A stretch of DNA of 64,000 nt, taken from the NCBI GenBank assembly GCA_022376925.1, contig JAIOJX010000004.1, positions 6,944,001 through 7,008,000 on the forward strand. The letters are read 5' to 3'. The position numbers and the translations under genes are program-made. Positions 1-12,418 of this stretch are shown piece after piece. Source of the DNA: Tragulus kanchil. Lineage: Eukaryota; Chordata; Mammalia; Artiodactyla; Tragulidae. How positions within the stretch are numbered: the stretch's first letter is position 1; every line of letters begins with the position of its first letter. The notes beneath the pieces are model-generated. The model ran no database searches. It was not told the DNA's origin and saw only the letters and a list, made by a program, of their open reading frames with translations.

Positions 1-1796
1 AACTTGAGCCAACTACTTTTTAAGTATCCCAATTTGTGGATGAATAGGCTGTCACATAGATATTAAAGGATTACTTCAAGGTCATTTGGGTTGAGCGATG
101 ACGGTATAAGAACCTACATATTCTGTCCCCAATCCAGTTCTGATAATGAGGTCTTGAAAGTAAGAAGAGACAACATCCATCTAGAGTATTATATATATAT
201 TTTAATTATTCAAAAAGACTGTTATGCAATGTCTCCTTCACTAAGACATAAATGAGAATACCACATTATTTTTTCCCTATATGTCAGTATGACACTAATT
301 CAAAGTATTATTTTCTATTATGGATGTAGATAAAAATGTCCCTGGAATTACTCCCTTTTCTGGTCTCCCTCATCTCAATATGCTGTTCCTTGTTTAGAGA
401 GTTTCTCTTCCTATTATAATCTGTTTTGTCATCTGTCTCTACCATCAGAAGGCCTGCTTCTAATGACAGAACCAAGGCTTTGCTCAGGGGATGTCATCTT
501 TACATTTCTTTCAACCCCACCAAATTTACACTTCAACAGATTGTACCAGCTCTAAGTGATTTCCCTGTGCAAACTGAAATTCAGGGAAAGTCACTCAACT
601 CCTCCCAAGTCCCTGTGCATCCCCATTGTCCCTCCTAGTTGTGCTATATATAGTGCATAGAAATTCTTAGCTCCCACTGACAATCTTTCAAGGCTCATGA
701 CAAGCTGTTTTGGCTTTTGTCCTCTACTGACGTGCTTGTCATAAAGTAGACAGACTCTCAACTCACTCAACAAGAAGCAATCCTTCTACCCAAAGAAGAA
801 ATGAGCTGTTGTGCTCACTTTGTCTGTTGCTAGCATTTTTATCTGGACCCTAGGATTGTGTGAAGACTCGCTGTGTTACAGAGGTATCTGCTGCTAAGGC
901 TTTTATTCACAAACAGGAATGAAGAGGTAGAGTGGAAACTTCCCTGGGGAGTGTAGCACTTACACCAAAATGTGAGTGGACAGTTATCCCAAGCTGTATG
1001 TCCTTGGTCATGTGGGTCAGTTATTCTAAACACTGGGCAATGAGTTTTGGGGAGTGGTACACAGTTGCTTTCGTTCTGAATGTCATGGAGCACACGAACA
1101 TAGTAAAACCACCAAGATTCAGTAGTGTAAAAAGAAAAAAATACACAAACATGCTTGCAGAATGTTTTCTAAGCCTACAGAAAGTACGGAAACCTATTAC
1201 CAAATGTCTTATAGCAATACTGTTTCATGGAGCACAGTGTAGGACATGCTTGTTGAATTGTAAGAGCATAACTTTAGTTATGCAGAAACAAATGGCCAGT
1301 CCTGACTGTGTCAGCTACTTAGCCACAGTCATTCCTACTGAAACAAGGGGCTGCAAGTGCACACGCTGCTTGCTGCCAGACAGCACTCCATTCGGAGCAC
1401 ACACAGAATGTCAGTCAGTTCCACCACTCAGTATTCTGTTCGGTTCAGATGATTATTGTAGGGGAGAGGGGGGAGCAAAGCTTTCTTGATGACGAAAGCT
1501 GTATATGCTGATTTATATTCTATTGCAAGTCTGACACTCAGAGTAGTGTTAGCTACAGTGATTATAAGTAAACCACTTGACCTTTCTGATCTCAATTTCA
1601 CTTTCTCTCAAATGATGCTGTTGGAAAATAAACAGATCTCTATAATTTTAACCTTGGTTGTTTCCCAGGAGCCCAGGGTTTGGGAACAAATTGAGCGTCT
1701 GTTCTAAACTTCTGACATAACCCATGAGAAACATAAGGAATTAACCTGCATCTTCATATCCAGCTTCAAAATAGAAGCAATTAATATTGTCTTGTG
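1..1796. other. Unique intergenic sequence, no gene seen
   Basis: No open frame here looks like a protein; the longest (185 codons, from about 932) has no recognisable domain and no splice context. The stretch is AT-rich with a short TA run near 190. I recognise no repeat family in it. Confidence 0.6.
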
Positions 1797-1935
1797 TGTT
1801 CAGAAGCTCAGTTATATTTGACTCTTTGCGACCTTATGGACTATAGCCTACAAGTCTCCTCTGTCCATGGGATTTTCTCAGAAAGAGTCTTACCTGTTCT
1901 AATTGTATGACTGGTGATACTGAACCCACAGGTTT
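1797..1935 (-). mobile_element. Bov-tA SINE fragment, degenerate
   Basis: The plus strand reads like the reverse complement of the Bov-tA tail: a 'gctcag' start, 'gactctttgcgacc', then 'atggactatagcct' and 'ctctgtccatgggatt'. The tRNA-like head is missing or too decayed to see, so this is an old or truncated copy. The family is ruminant-specific. Confidence 0.7.
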
Positions 1936-2164
1936 TTTCTTTATTGTTTTTCAAAGTCCACAGATGCTACACAATAGAGAGATACAAAGGCCGATGGTAA
2001 ACTTTAGCAGTATTGACTAGTATTTAGATGGTGTTATCTATAAAGGTGTCTCTTTCTTGGATGGTGAAGAGATTGGACTAGAAACCTTTCTGGTACAGTC
2101 AACATCTGAAGAACAAAATGGAGACGATTGCAAGATGCATGGGGATTTGGAAGACAGCATAGTA

Positions 2165-2345
2165 CTTCAGAAGGAGTATGACTTTCGAGTCAAGTAGACC
2201 TAGATTTAAATTTCATCTCCATTAACTACTGTCTCTTGAACAGTTCTATTAGTCTTTACGGGTACTTATTTTCTCATTTACAAACCTCACAGGTTTGTTA
2301 AGAGGATTAAATGAGATAATGCTTTCAAAGTAACTCTTATTTTTG
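2165..2345 (+). mobile_element. MIR SINE
   Basis: The order of blocks follows MIR: a 'gacctagatttaaat' block, a degenerate core, 'tttctcatttacaaa', then 'gaggattaaatgagataatg'. It is highly diverged, as expected for a mammal-wide repeat. Confidence 0.7.
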
Positions 2346-5300
2346 TACTTTAAAAAATAATAAAAAGATGAGAGAAAAAAAAACCAAAATACAAAGTTAG
2401 GACATAACTGTTTAAGAATACCAATGTGAAGACATAAAATGATGGTTACAAAATATTGCTTTAGACATGAAGATGGAGCCCACTGAAATTGCTCAGATAA
2501 TTCAGTGGAAGAGGAGCACTGTTGAAGGTTTGAGGAGATTGGAAACTATGTCCATAGGCCAAAGATCGAGGCAACAGTGGAAACCTGGGCAGGAATATAG
2601 CCAATTAATAGGATAGAAATGTATAACATATATAGGTTCTAATCTATTAGGAGATAAAGCCAGACTCAAGGGGAGCTCATAAAGAGAGCTCTGACTAGCC
2701 TGGAGGGAAACTGGACTCAGCATGATGACAAGGCTAAAGGCATCAGGCGAGTCAGCATAATATTTACTCCCCAGGGCTAGCACCATCGGTGACAGAATTG
2801 AGTTTACTTAACCATAATTGAAATCGATAGAACTTTAGGGGCCTGCAGTTAAAAAAGATCACTTGATCTTGCAGAATGAGTTCTCCAGAACTGTTTCATT
2901 TAGAAATAGTTCCTGTTCATAGCGCTTGTTATTACATCATGTTATTCTCAACATCCAAAGCACTTTCATATACATTATTCCAGTGGGCATCAGCATAGCT
3001 AACAGGTCTCTCTGTGGTACAAAGAACCTAATTCTCAGAAAGGTCAGGTGATTAACACAAATCTTCACAACCAATACTTAGGAGAAGTAGGAAAGGTACC
3101 AACATTTTAAACTGAGGTAACAGCTTTCCTCAGAATGAAATCATGTCTATCCCTAAGCGTGAAACTTACCACTGACCATCCATCCTTTTTACTTGTACTA
3201 GATGGAAGGAAATAGTGAAAGAGAAGTTTCCCCAGAAGGGAGAGTAGAGATGCAGTTGGCAGACACAGCTGTCACAGCTTAAGGGATATTTCTGAATATA
3301 AGCCAATTGATTGTTATTTAGCTCAAAAATAATTGCCAGATGACAGTGTGATTATTAGAGTGCATCTGTGAGAGATTGTGCAAGATGAGAAACACAACTG
3401 CAGTTGTGGATTATTTAAATCAGAGAGGATAAATAAATTGCACTCAAACTATGCTTTCTTTTCCATGACCATGATGGACATCAGTCATGAATTATGACAT
3501 TCTTTCCCATGGCATTTGGATGGAGCCTCACAGTTCTCTATTTGGTGGCCCCAACAGGCACTGAAAAGTATTCAGAACTGGCTTAAAAGTCTGCCTTTGC
3601 CTTTCAAGTCCAAGGCCATATTCAAAATCCCATTTTCTTTTCTAGGTAATATCCAGAGAAAATGTATCACTCCCTTTATTATGCCTGAAACCTATTGACA
3701 AGATAGCATGCATTATTACAATTCACGCAAAATTATGTAAACATTCCCAAGAACATGAAATCTGTACTGAAGCTGACAAACCCAGTACTTTTGTTTGTTC
3801 AACAGCTTTGAGTATATTGTCATTTCCACTTGTGAGAAGACAAAGTGGCTTTCCAGTCGTCACTGATGAATTTCCTTCGTCAAAAGCATGACTGTTGTGT
3901 AGTTATTTCTTGCACAACAAGAAATTAATTTTATTTCAGGGACCCAGAGAAGTCAGTTATTTCCTTGGAGGAAAGGACTTCACCTAGTACATGGCTCTTT
4001 GTTACTAGCACAGAAACCAGCTATTTGATTCCTAAGGCTTAAGGCAGCACTTTAAATCAGAATTTTACTTCTTTACCATAATTGAGCCCTTGGCACTCAG
4101 TGTCACAAAGCCACCTGAAAGTGTAGAGCTGTATTGGAACTAATGATCTGTCAGTCACTGGAGGGCCTTTCTCAAAACCTGTCTGCTTATATGTTTACCT
4201 CCATGTTCCTTTACCCCCCGCCCACTTTCTTTCTTTGTTCTGGTGTCCTTGGGGGCAGGGAAGTGTTGAAAGCAAATGTACATTTTTTAAAAGTTTCTCC
4301 ACCTGGCATCCTCCCCCTGCCTCTAATGAGAAACTCCCATGACAGGGAAAGAAAAATGAGGCACTGTTAGATGTGAGTCTTGGTCCTGCCATTTTTCCTA
4401 GGTAATCTGGGGTATAATACAGGTCTTATTTGGCTACAAGACCAAATCAAACTGGTCTCAGCAAAAAGAGGGGGATGTGGACTCACATACTGAAAATGTG
4501 CCAGGTTGATTCTGACTGGAGTCCAAGCAGCGTTGGAAGGAAATATATTTCTCCATCTCTTCAGCTCTTCTTCCCTCTGTATAGGTGCTCCTCTCTGAGT
4601 CTCAAGCAGGTTGTGTTACTTCTCTCTGATCATTCAACAAACTTCCAAAGAGGGAGAGGATTTCTTTCCCCAATGAGCCTCACAAGGCCTTAGCCCCACC
4701 CTTTGGCCTAACTTGTCTCCTGAGACCATTCCGGAATCAGTCACCTGTCCTTGTACCAGTGGATTTGGAGCAGCCTGATGTGTTTACTCCTGAGCAGAGA
4801 GGATGCTGCTCAGTACTTGCTGGGCAGTCGTGGTTGTCTGTGGTGGACATCTATGCCAACCAGATGTTACCTGTGGTGTATGCTCCCCCTGTTCGTAGAT
4901 TACAGGCCTGTTCTGAGAATTGAGAACAGATGTGATTTTTCTTGAGTCTCAAAATCTGGAATTGTGATTTTTCTCAAAGGAAAAATCATATTAAAATGAT
5001 TTCCTATACATTTTCCTCATAGGAAAATGGTACTAGAAGAAAAGGAAATGATAACTGTTTTCTAGGGACAGATATGTGTCTGGGGTCATAATTTCCCCAT
5101 ATGTAAAATAGAAAATATAAATCAGTTGGTCTTATATTTTGCCTAAGCATTTTAATTTTCTAAGAAAACAACAGTCTTATAGCCTTCAACTGTATGTGTT
5201 ATACATTTTATATTGAATGTACTGATACAAAATAAACACATGCACATCCCTGTGTCCATGTGCATGCTTGTACAGATAGCACTCAGCTTGTACACCCTGT

Positions 5301-6750
5301 ATACACCTGAGGAGAAGCCACCAGGGTTCCCAAATGAACGTGACAGAGCCAGTTACATAACTGTGTTTCTTAGTAGACAGCATTTTTAAAAATGTTTCAT
5401 GTCTGATTTTGGTTTGTTAAACCATTTAAGAGGATTTTACAACTGGTATGAGTCTCTTAGAAATAAAATGTTGTAATGCAGAGGTGTACATCTCAAATGT
5501 GGGAATTGTAGGTACTCTAACCAGAAGTGGGTCATAACATTGAGGAAAAGTAACATTGGAGCAATGCCAGGGTCAGTGCCATCATTTAGGGAGGGAGTAA
5601 TTAGCTCCAAAAACATCTGTCTGACTTTGACTGCTTTTCTTGACATGTTCCTGTTCTCATGAGTATCATGGTTATTTTCATGAATGTCCTCTTCCTCACA
5701 GTCTTTGCAATATCTCCATTCTAACCTATTATCAAACAATAAAAATATGCCCCTTTCCTAGAATGTGACTTATATAATATGTCAGTGTGATTGAAAATTT
5801 GAACTAGAGTGAAGCTTTTGGTAACTTAAAAATCAAAGCATATTAGACCTTGTGTAGTCCATGTGAATTTTCTTTGCTACTGTTATTATAATCTATTCCT
5901 AGGGCTGAAAGACTTTCTCTCTTCTCTACATCTTGCAAATGTTTCACACAGCGTTATTAGATAAGAATTTCAAATCCAAACCATGGACCCAGCACAAAAC
6001 ACTCCATCTCATTCATGTGAAAATCACTTATTGAATGCTATTCTGTGTAAGGCTGGGTTATATATAAAGATGAATCACTGCCTTATAGAGATAAGACCTG
6101 GACATACATCATTACAGTACAAGATAGATAGTAATATGTGTCATTTGAGGGGAATAGATACATTGCTATGAGAGATAATAGGATAAAGAAATCATTTGTT
6201 GGAGAGGGGCTATGCAGTGATGTACTTGGGCATTTTTCCGCTCCAAGTAAATGACTTCATTCAAACGTGCTTAGGCTCAAGGCAAAAGCATGTTCACATT
6301 TAATTCTGGAAGGAAGAGAAGGCATCAAGAAGGAGAAATCTAAGCTGAACCCTTGAGAAACCAGTAAGATTTAGAATGAATTCAATTCCAAGGAATCCTG
6401 CTCGGGGCTCACATAACCTTGAAGAAGAAAGACTTAAACCTTTTCACACCCATTAGATGTTTAGCTGGAGGGTGACATCTATTTGTCAGAATTAAAAGTA
6501 GATGCCCCAGTATGGATGCAGATGGGAAGAGGAAAAGCTGAGCACAAGCCATTGTCTGAGGATGCAGGTCACCCTGTGGAATGGAGAAAGGCAGAGGGGG
6601 GCTAGGGAGGGAGTCCTGCATCTGCTTCCAGGGAGGTATGGACCAGCTACCTAGAGCAAGGAGGGGCCTGTGGATTAAAAAAAAAAAAAGAATTGACATA
6701 ATTGGGCAGGCATTATGACGAGCAGTGGTACAAGTGGGATATTTGGGGAA
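2346..6750. other. Mostly unique intergenic sequence
   Basis: No gene and no duplication here. It contains an A-rich patch near 2350-2390, a short inverted repeat near 4979-5004, and an A-run near 6677. The 3290-3450 part is AT-rich, free of recognisable repeats and rich in homeodomain-like TAAT/ATTA words, so it could be a conserved non-coding element; that is inference only. Confidence 0.5.
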
Positions 6751-6827
6751 TACATGCAGTCTTCTCTAAAAACAAAATTGTTATTTCTCAGCATGAAAAG
6801 GAACTAAATGGCCTGTGTTTTCTCCCC

Positions 6828-7010
6828 GTAGAAAGGCTCTGTTCTGGGTGTTGAGAATACAGCAGCAAAAAAGGAAAAGTCCCTTGTAGTTTATATTCTT
6901 CTGTGGGGAGGGAATAAGTCAACAGTAATTACATATGACTTGTGTTATGGCAAATGCTGTCTAAGACTGGGCTTGAATCATTTGAAATAGTCAACCCAAC
7001 TATCTATTCT
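6828..7010 (+). repeat. Old mammalian interspersed repeat, class unassigned
   Basis: The pattern 'ggctctgttctgggtgttgag' with 'aatacagcagc' and a 'gtttatattctt' block matches a common old mammalian repeat ('...ggcactgttctaggtgctgg...'). Related pieces lie at 7585-7700 and 39070-39800. Repeated by duplication A at about 7936-8120. Confidence 0.45.
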
Positions 7011-7053
7011 GGTTCTTAGTCCTAATTTAAGGTTTTCCTTACTAGAAGTCACT

Positions 7054-7258
7054 GGGCTTCCCTGATGGCTCAGATAGTTAAGAATCTGCCTGGAATTCAA
7101 GAGACGTGGGTTGGGTTAAGAAGATCCCTTGGAGGGGGAATGGCTATCCACTCCAGTGTTCATGCCTGGAAAATTCCACGGACAGAGGAGCCTGGCAGGC
7201 TACAGAGAGCCCATGGGTTACAAATAGTCAGACATGACTGAGTGATTAACATACACAT
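7054..7258 (+). mobile_element. Bov-tA SINE
   Basis: Starts 'gggcttccctgatggctcag', continues through 'gaatctgcctgg', 'gaagatccc', 'ccactccagtgttc' and 'cagaggagcctggcaggct', and ends 'cagacatgactgag'. This is a nearly full Bov-tA unit with a tRNA-Glu-like head. It abuts the long CHR SINE at 7275. The duplicated copy is at 8161-8367. Confidence 0.92.
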
Positions 7259-7274
7259 GGTCATTGGATAATCC

Positions 7275-7560
7275 TTTTTTTTTTTTTTTTTTTGATTTTG
7301 GCCTCTTCTATTGGTGTTTTATTTATTTATTTTCATCCATCTTTATTCTTTGGCCTGTATGGGCCTCCGATTGCAGTGGCCTCTCTCACTGCAGAGCACC
7401 AGCTCTGGGCACATGTACTCCAGAGCGCTGGCTCATAATTAGACACACCAGCCCAGCAGCTGCTCTGTGGCACTGGGATCCTCCCGTGTCAGGGATCAAA
7501 CTGGTGTCCCCTGCACTGCAAGGCAGACTCTTTACCCACTGTACCACCAGGAAAGTCCCC
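7275..7560 (-). mobile_element. Long CHR-type tRNA SINE, copy 1
   Basis: It begins with a T run (the element's A tail in antisense) and ends in 'accaccaggaaagtccc', the antisense of the usual head. Between are 'ttggcctgtatgggcctcc', 'gcactgcaaggcagac' and 'ccagggatcaaac'-type blocks shared with four other insertions in this window. The duplicated copy is at 8382-8668. Confidence 0.85.
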
Positions 7561-8160
7561 CTTTTATTTCTTTAATTCATGCATGTATTCAACAATTATC
7601 GGAGCATCTATGATCTTCCAGGCACTATGATAGGCATTAGCGTGCAATAGCAAACAAGAGAAGAGCTTATATTCTAGAAGAGTGTCATCTAATAGAGTTT
7701 TCTATTGTCCTATGTCTGCTGCCCAATGAGGTGCCACCAGCTACTTGGGGTTACTGATCACTGAAGCTGCCCAAAAATGAAGTTTTTTTAAAGACTGAAG
7801 TCCCAAAGGAGAAGAAAGGGCAAAAAATCTGATTATTTCTCAGCTTTGAAAAGGGAAGGGTACATGCAGTCTTCTAAAACAAAATTGTTATTTCTCAGCA
7901 TGAAAAGGAACTAAATGGCCTGTGTTTTCTCCCCGTAGAAAGGCTCTGTTCTGGGTGTTGAGAATACAGCAGCAAAAAAGGAAAAGTCCCTTGTAGTTTA
8001 TATTCTTCTGTGGGGAGGGAATAAGTCAACAGTAATTACATATGACTTGTGTTATGGCAAATGCTGTCTAAGACTGGGCTTGAATCATTTGAAATAGTCA
8101 ACCCAACTATCTATTCTGGTTCTTAGTCCTAATTTAAGGTTTTCCTTACTAGAAGTCACT

Positions 8161-8668
8161 GGGCTTCCCTGATGGCTCAGATAGTTAAGAATCTGCCTGG
8201 AATTCAAGAGACGTGGGTTGGGTTAAGAAGATCCCTTGGAGGGGGAATGGCTATCCACTCCAGTGTTCATGCCTGGAAAATTCCACGGACAGAGGAGCCT
8301 GGCAGGCTACAGAGAGCCCATGGGTTACAAATAGTCAGACATGACTGAGTGATTAACATACACATGGTCATTGGATAATCCTTTTTTTTTTTTTTTTTTT
8401 TGATTTTGGCCTCTTCTATTGGTGTTTTATTTATTTATTTTCATCCATCTTTATTCTTTGGCCTGTATGGGCCTCCGATTGCAGTGGCCTCTCTCACTGC
8501 AGAGCACCAGCTCTGGGCACATGTACTCCAGAGCGCTGGCTCATAATTAGACACACCAGCCCAGCAGCTGCTCTGTGGCACTGGGATCCTCCCGTGTCAG
8601 GGATCAAACTGGTGTCCCCTGCACTGCAAGGCAGACTCTTTACCCACTGTACCACCAGGAAAGTCCCC
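8161..8668. mobile_element. Second copies of Bov-tA (+) and long CHR SINE (-)
   Basis: These are the duplication A copies of the elements at 7054 and 7275, not independent insertions: flanks and internal mutations are identical. Confidence 0.9.
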
Positions 8669-8913
8669 CTTTTATTTCTTTAATTCATGCATGTATTCAA
8701 CAATTATCGGAGCATCTATGATCTTCCAGGCACTATGATAGGCATTAGCGTGCAATAGCAAACAAGAGAAGAGCTTATATTCTAGAAGAGTGTCATCTAA
8801 TAGAGTTTTCTATTGTCCTATGTCTGCTGCCCAATGAGGTGCCACCAGCTACTTGGGGTTACTGATCACTGAAGCTTGACTAACCTGATTAAGAAACTGA
8901 AGTTTTAATTTTA

Positions 8914-9092
8914 TGCTGGGAAAGACTGAAGTCAAAGGAGAAGAGGGCAGCAAAGAATGAGATGGTCAGATTGCATCACTGACTCAATGGACATGAATTT
9001 GAGCAAACTCTGGGAGATAGTGGAGGACAGGGAGTGCGATGTGCTTTAGTACCTGGGGTCACAAAGAGTCAGATGTGACTTAGTGACTGAAC
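8914..9092 (-). mobile_element. BovA2/ART2-type SINE
   Basis: The plus strand gives 'gggaaagactgaag', 'gaatgagatggtcagattgc', 'atcactgactcaatggacat', 'ggtcacaaagagtcagatg' and 'gacttagtgactgaac', the antisense of the ruminant BovA2 unit. Repeated by duplication B at 10010-10188. Confidence 0.9.
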
Positions 9093-9485
9093 AATAATTT
9101 TCATTCATTTAAGTTAATGTGACTACTGAGTTATACAGCATATTTCTACAAATAATACATTTTAAATAAGGAATCAAGAGCTCTATCATGCAGAAATCAG
9201 TCAGTATGTATGTTGGTTCCATCAAATGCACCATGCTGTCTCCTGAGGCATGCCTGGTCCTTGTTTTCCAGCCCAGTGATCACCTCCTAATGAATACTTC
9301 TTAATAGAACCAAACTCCTGCAGCACCTCACAGTATCAGTCCATCACATTTGATCATCTGCCTTCTCTACTATGTGATTCACTAGGAAAATACCACTCCT
9401 TCCCTTTGGGACAAAAAGTCAGACAAGGTCCATACTTGAAAGACATATGAGAAACTAAATACTCATTAAGAAAACATTTAAAAGG

Positions 9486-9658
9486 TTTTTTTTTTTTTCA
9501 TTTTTTACAGTATTGCTTCTAGTGTTTTTTTTTTCCTTCATATTTTGCTTTTTTGGCCATGAAGCTTGCGGGATCTTAGCTCCCCAATCAGGGATCAAAT
9601 CCGTGCCCCCTATACTATAAGTGGGAAATCTTAACCACTGGATCACCAGTGAAGTCCC
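9486..9658 (-). mobile_element. Short CHR-type (CHRL) SINE
   Basis: A T-rich tail is followed by 'ttttttggccatgaagctt', 'gcgggatcttagctcccc', 'aatcagggatcaaat' and 'ccactggatcaccagtgaag', the antisense of the short CHR SINE. It lacks the extra 3' half of the long form. The duplicated copy is at 10582-10761. Confidence 0.85.
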
Positions 9659-10009
9659 AAGAAATGTCTTAATAAGAATAGTCAGTTATAAATGATTAAA
9701 CCTAGGATGAAAATGATTCTATGCTATTACTGCTAGAAAGAAGCTAGCTGATGAGGTCTGGGGACCCTTACTTGAAAGCTTAGGAGAAGTATTCAACAAT
9801 TATCGGAGCATCTATGATCTTCCAGGCACTATGATAGGCATTAGCGTGCAATAGCAAACAAGAGAAGAGCTTATATTCTAGAAGAGTGTCATCTAATAGA
9901 GTTTTCTATTGTCCTATGTCTGCTGCCCAATGAGGTGCCACCAGCTACTTGGGGTTACTGATCACTGAAGCTTGACTAACCTGATTAAGAAACTGAAGTT
10001 TTAATTTTA

Positions 10010-10188
10010 TGCTGGGAAAGACTGAAGTCAAAGGAGAAGAGGGCAGCAAAGAATGAGATGGTCAGATTGCATCACTGACTCAATGGACATGAATTTGAGC
10101 AAACTCTGGGAGATAGTGGAGGACAGGGAGTGCGATGTGCTTTAGTACCTGGGGTCACAAAGAGTCAGATGTGACTTAGTGACTGAAC
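10010..10188 (-). mobile_element. Second copy of BovA2-type SINE
   Basis: Duplication B copy of the element at 8914, identical in flanks and internal changes. Confidence 0.9.
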
Positions 10189-10581
10189 AATAATTTTCAT
10201 TCATTTAAGTTAATGTGACTACTGAGTTATACAGCATATTTCTACAAATAATACATTTTAAATAAGGAATCAAGAGCTCTATCATGCAGAAATCAGTCAG
10301 TATGTATGTTGGTTCCATCAAATGCACCATGCTGTCTCCTGAGGCATGCCTGGTCCTTGTTTTCCAGCCCAGTGATCACCTCCTAATGAATACTTCTTAA
10401 TAGAACCAAACTCCTGCAGCACCTCACAGTATCAGTCCATCACATTTGATCATCTGCCTTCTCTACTATGTGATTCACTAGGAAAATACCACTCCTTCCC
10501 TTTGGGACAAAAAGTCAGACAAGGTCCATACTTGAAAGACATATGAGAAACTAAATACTCATTAAGAAAACATTTAAAAGG

Positions 10582-10761
10582 TTTTTTTTTTTTTTTTTTT
10601 TCATTTTTTACAGTATTGCTTCTAGTGTTTTTTTTTTCCTTCATATTTTGCTTTTTTGGCCATGAAGCTTGCGGGATCTTAGCTCCCCAATCAGGGATCA
10701 AATCCGTGCCCCCTATACTATAAGTGGGAAATCTTAACCACTGGATCACCAGTGAAGTCCC
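10582..10761 (-). mobile_element. Second copy of short CHR SINE
   Basis: Duplication B copy of the element at 9486. Only the T-run length differs clearly. Confidence 0.88.
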
Positions 10762-10893
10762 AAGAAATGTCTTAATAAGAATAGTCAGTTATAAATGATT
10801 AAACCTAGGATGAAAATGATTCTATGCTATTACTGCTAGAAAGAAGCTAGCTGATGAGGTCTGGGGACCCTTACTTCCTGAAAGCTTAGGAGA

Positions 10894-12099
10894 GGATGCA
10901 TGGGAGTGGTAAAAGGATAAGAAATTCACTTAAAAATAACAACTATTTTTAAAGCTGTCAGTTCTTGATTTGGGTTTCCTCTCTGAATGTGTAGATAGTC
11001 AGGCTTTAGAGATAAGTGATTGATGCAGGGAGATGCAGTCCTTATGCAGATGAAATGCCCACGGTAGGGGGGCCAGCAAAGAGCTGTGTTTTTCAGCTGT
11101 CACTTCTGTCAGCTTCATTGATTTCGAAAATTGTCAGGGACTCGCATTATAGAATGTAGATTCCTCTGGAGGCAATGCTCATATATATTTTTCTCTGTAC
11201 AATCATGGTACATTAGTTTGGGTTCTAGAGCCCAGGGAATCACCGCTAACTGATGAAGGGGAAAAAAAAAAAGAAAGTAAAATGTCATTATATGCTTTGT
11301 TCTGTAAAAATAGAACTTTTCATTAAAATAACAGTATGCATTATAGATATGCTAATTTTTAACCTCATGACTAACACTGGCTTGGACAACTTTAACTTTT
11401 TCAACTTGCCTAGTACAGCACCAAACATATTATTGTACACTGCACAGGCAGGTTTTTTTTTTTTTTTCCATGACCCACTGTGATACTAAAAGCATATAAA
11501 TAAGAGTACGTCTTTTGAACTAGTTACTATCTAGCCTTGTCCGAATTCTTTCACAAGTGTGGTGTAATTTCATAGTCCAAGTAGTCCCATGAGAGGTTAT
11601 GGAATAGAACATTACCTATCCCTTGCTAACAGGAACCGTGAGGTCACTTTTTTGTACTTTGGAAGCAGGAATGAACTGTGGACAGAACGAAGTCAGAATA
11701 CAGCCCACTGTGCAATTTTCCTCTCTTCTTGATGGAGAGGAGAATAGTATAGACTCTCCGCTGCCTCTATTTTAACATTCAATGTCATGTGCTAGTAAAA
11801 CCATAGATTAGATTTGACAGAAGTCTTTAGATTTAGAGAAAGAAAAAGCGTATGTATCAGAAATCTTTGTATTACAGGCAACCAAATTGTAACACATCAT
11901 GGTCCAAAGACAAATCATGGTCTAGAGGTTATCAATTCCTATAGTTAAGAAATCCAGAGAGGGATGGCTTCAGAGCTCTAGAAATGAAGTCATGACCTGC
12001 CCCTCCTCTCTTAGTTCTCTTGATTGGTTCCATAGTCAGATAGGCCCTCTGCCCTTGTTGTTACTCAATTCATATTTACAAAAGAGCCCTCCATATTTT
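10894..12099. other. Unique intergenic sequence
   Basis: No gene, no duplication and no repeat family that I can name. The part around 10990-11170 is unremarkable in composition but repeat-free, so it is a reasonable place to test for conservation. Confidence 0.5.
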
Positions 12100-12115
12100 A
12101 AAGATGAAGTAATAG

Positions 12116-12402
12116 GGGGCTTCCCTGGTGGTCCAGTGGGTAGGGACACCGCCTTGCAGTTCAAGGGGTGCCAGTTCGATCCCTGGCCTGGGAAGATCCC
12201 ACGTGCCGCGGAGCGGCTGGACCCATGTGTCCAATTACCAAGCCGGATCTCTGGAACACATGCGCCCAGAGCCGGTGCTCTGTGACAACAGAGGCCACCG
12301 CGATGGGAGACCCACACGGGCCAAAGAAAAAAGATGGATGAAAATAGAGAAATGAAAGACCAATAGAAGTGGCCTGCCTGCCCCCCCCCCCCCCCCCCCC
12401 AA
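12116..12402 (+). mobile_element. Long CHR-type tRNA SINE, copy 2, with target-site duplication
   Basis: The head reads 'ggggcttccctggtggtcc' with a B-box-like 'gttcgatccctgg', then 'ccgcggagcggctgg', 'cagagccggtgctctg', 'ggccaccgcgatggga' and 'gaccaatagaagtggcc'. The 16-bp direct repeats are 'aaagatgaagtaatag' (12100-12115) and the same with one change (12403-12418). The tail contains a run of 20 C (12381-12400) instead of the usual end. A clean single insertion outside any duplication, so it serves as the reference copy. Confidence 0.93.
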
Positions 12403-12418
12403 AAAGATGAAGTAACAG

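Larger units (their letters stand above)
6751..8876. repeat. Duplication A: 6751-7768 repeated at 7861-8876
   Basis: About 1.02 kb is repeated head to tail, including one Bov-tA and one long CHR SINE. The copies agree almost base for base. Between them, 7769-7860 is a garbled patch resembling both flanks (see findings). Most likely an unmerged assembly overlap. Confidence 0.95.
8693..10893. repeat. Duplication B: 8693-9787 repeated at 9789-10893
   Basis: About 1.1 kb head to tail with no spacer. The start of the unit is also inside duplication A, so 7585-7768 is a third partial copy. Differences are mainly T-run length (longer at 10582 than 9486) and a few bases near the right end ('cttgaaag' versus 'cttcctgaaag'). 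Confidence 0.95.

Noticed and set aside
932..1489. A 185-codon plus-strand frame as a gene
   Set aside because: Composition and word use look random, with no homology that I recognise.
4979..5004. Short inverted repeat ('ggaaaaatcat' ... 'atgatttcc') as a structured RNA or MITE
   Set aside because: The 9-bp stem in AT-rich DNA is likely chance, with no target-site repeats or further structure.
7054..7090. tRNA-like A and B boxes in SINE heads as tRNA genes
   Set aside because: They are SINE promoters; no cloverleaf with an intact acceptor stem and anticodon arm is present.
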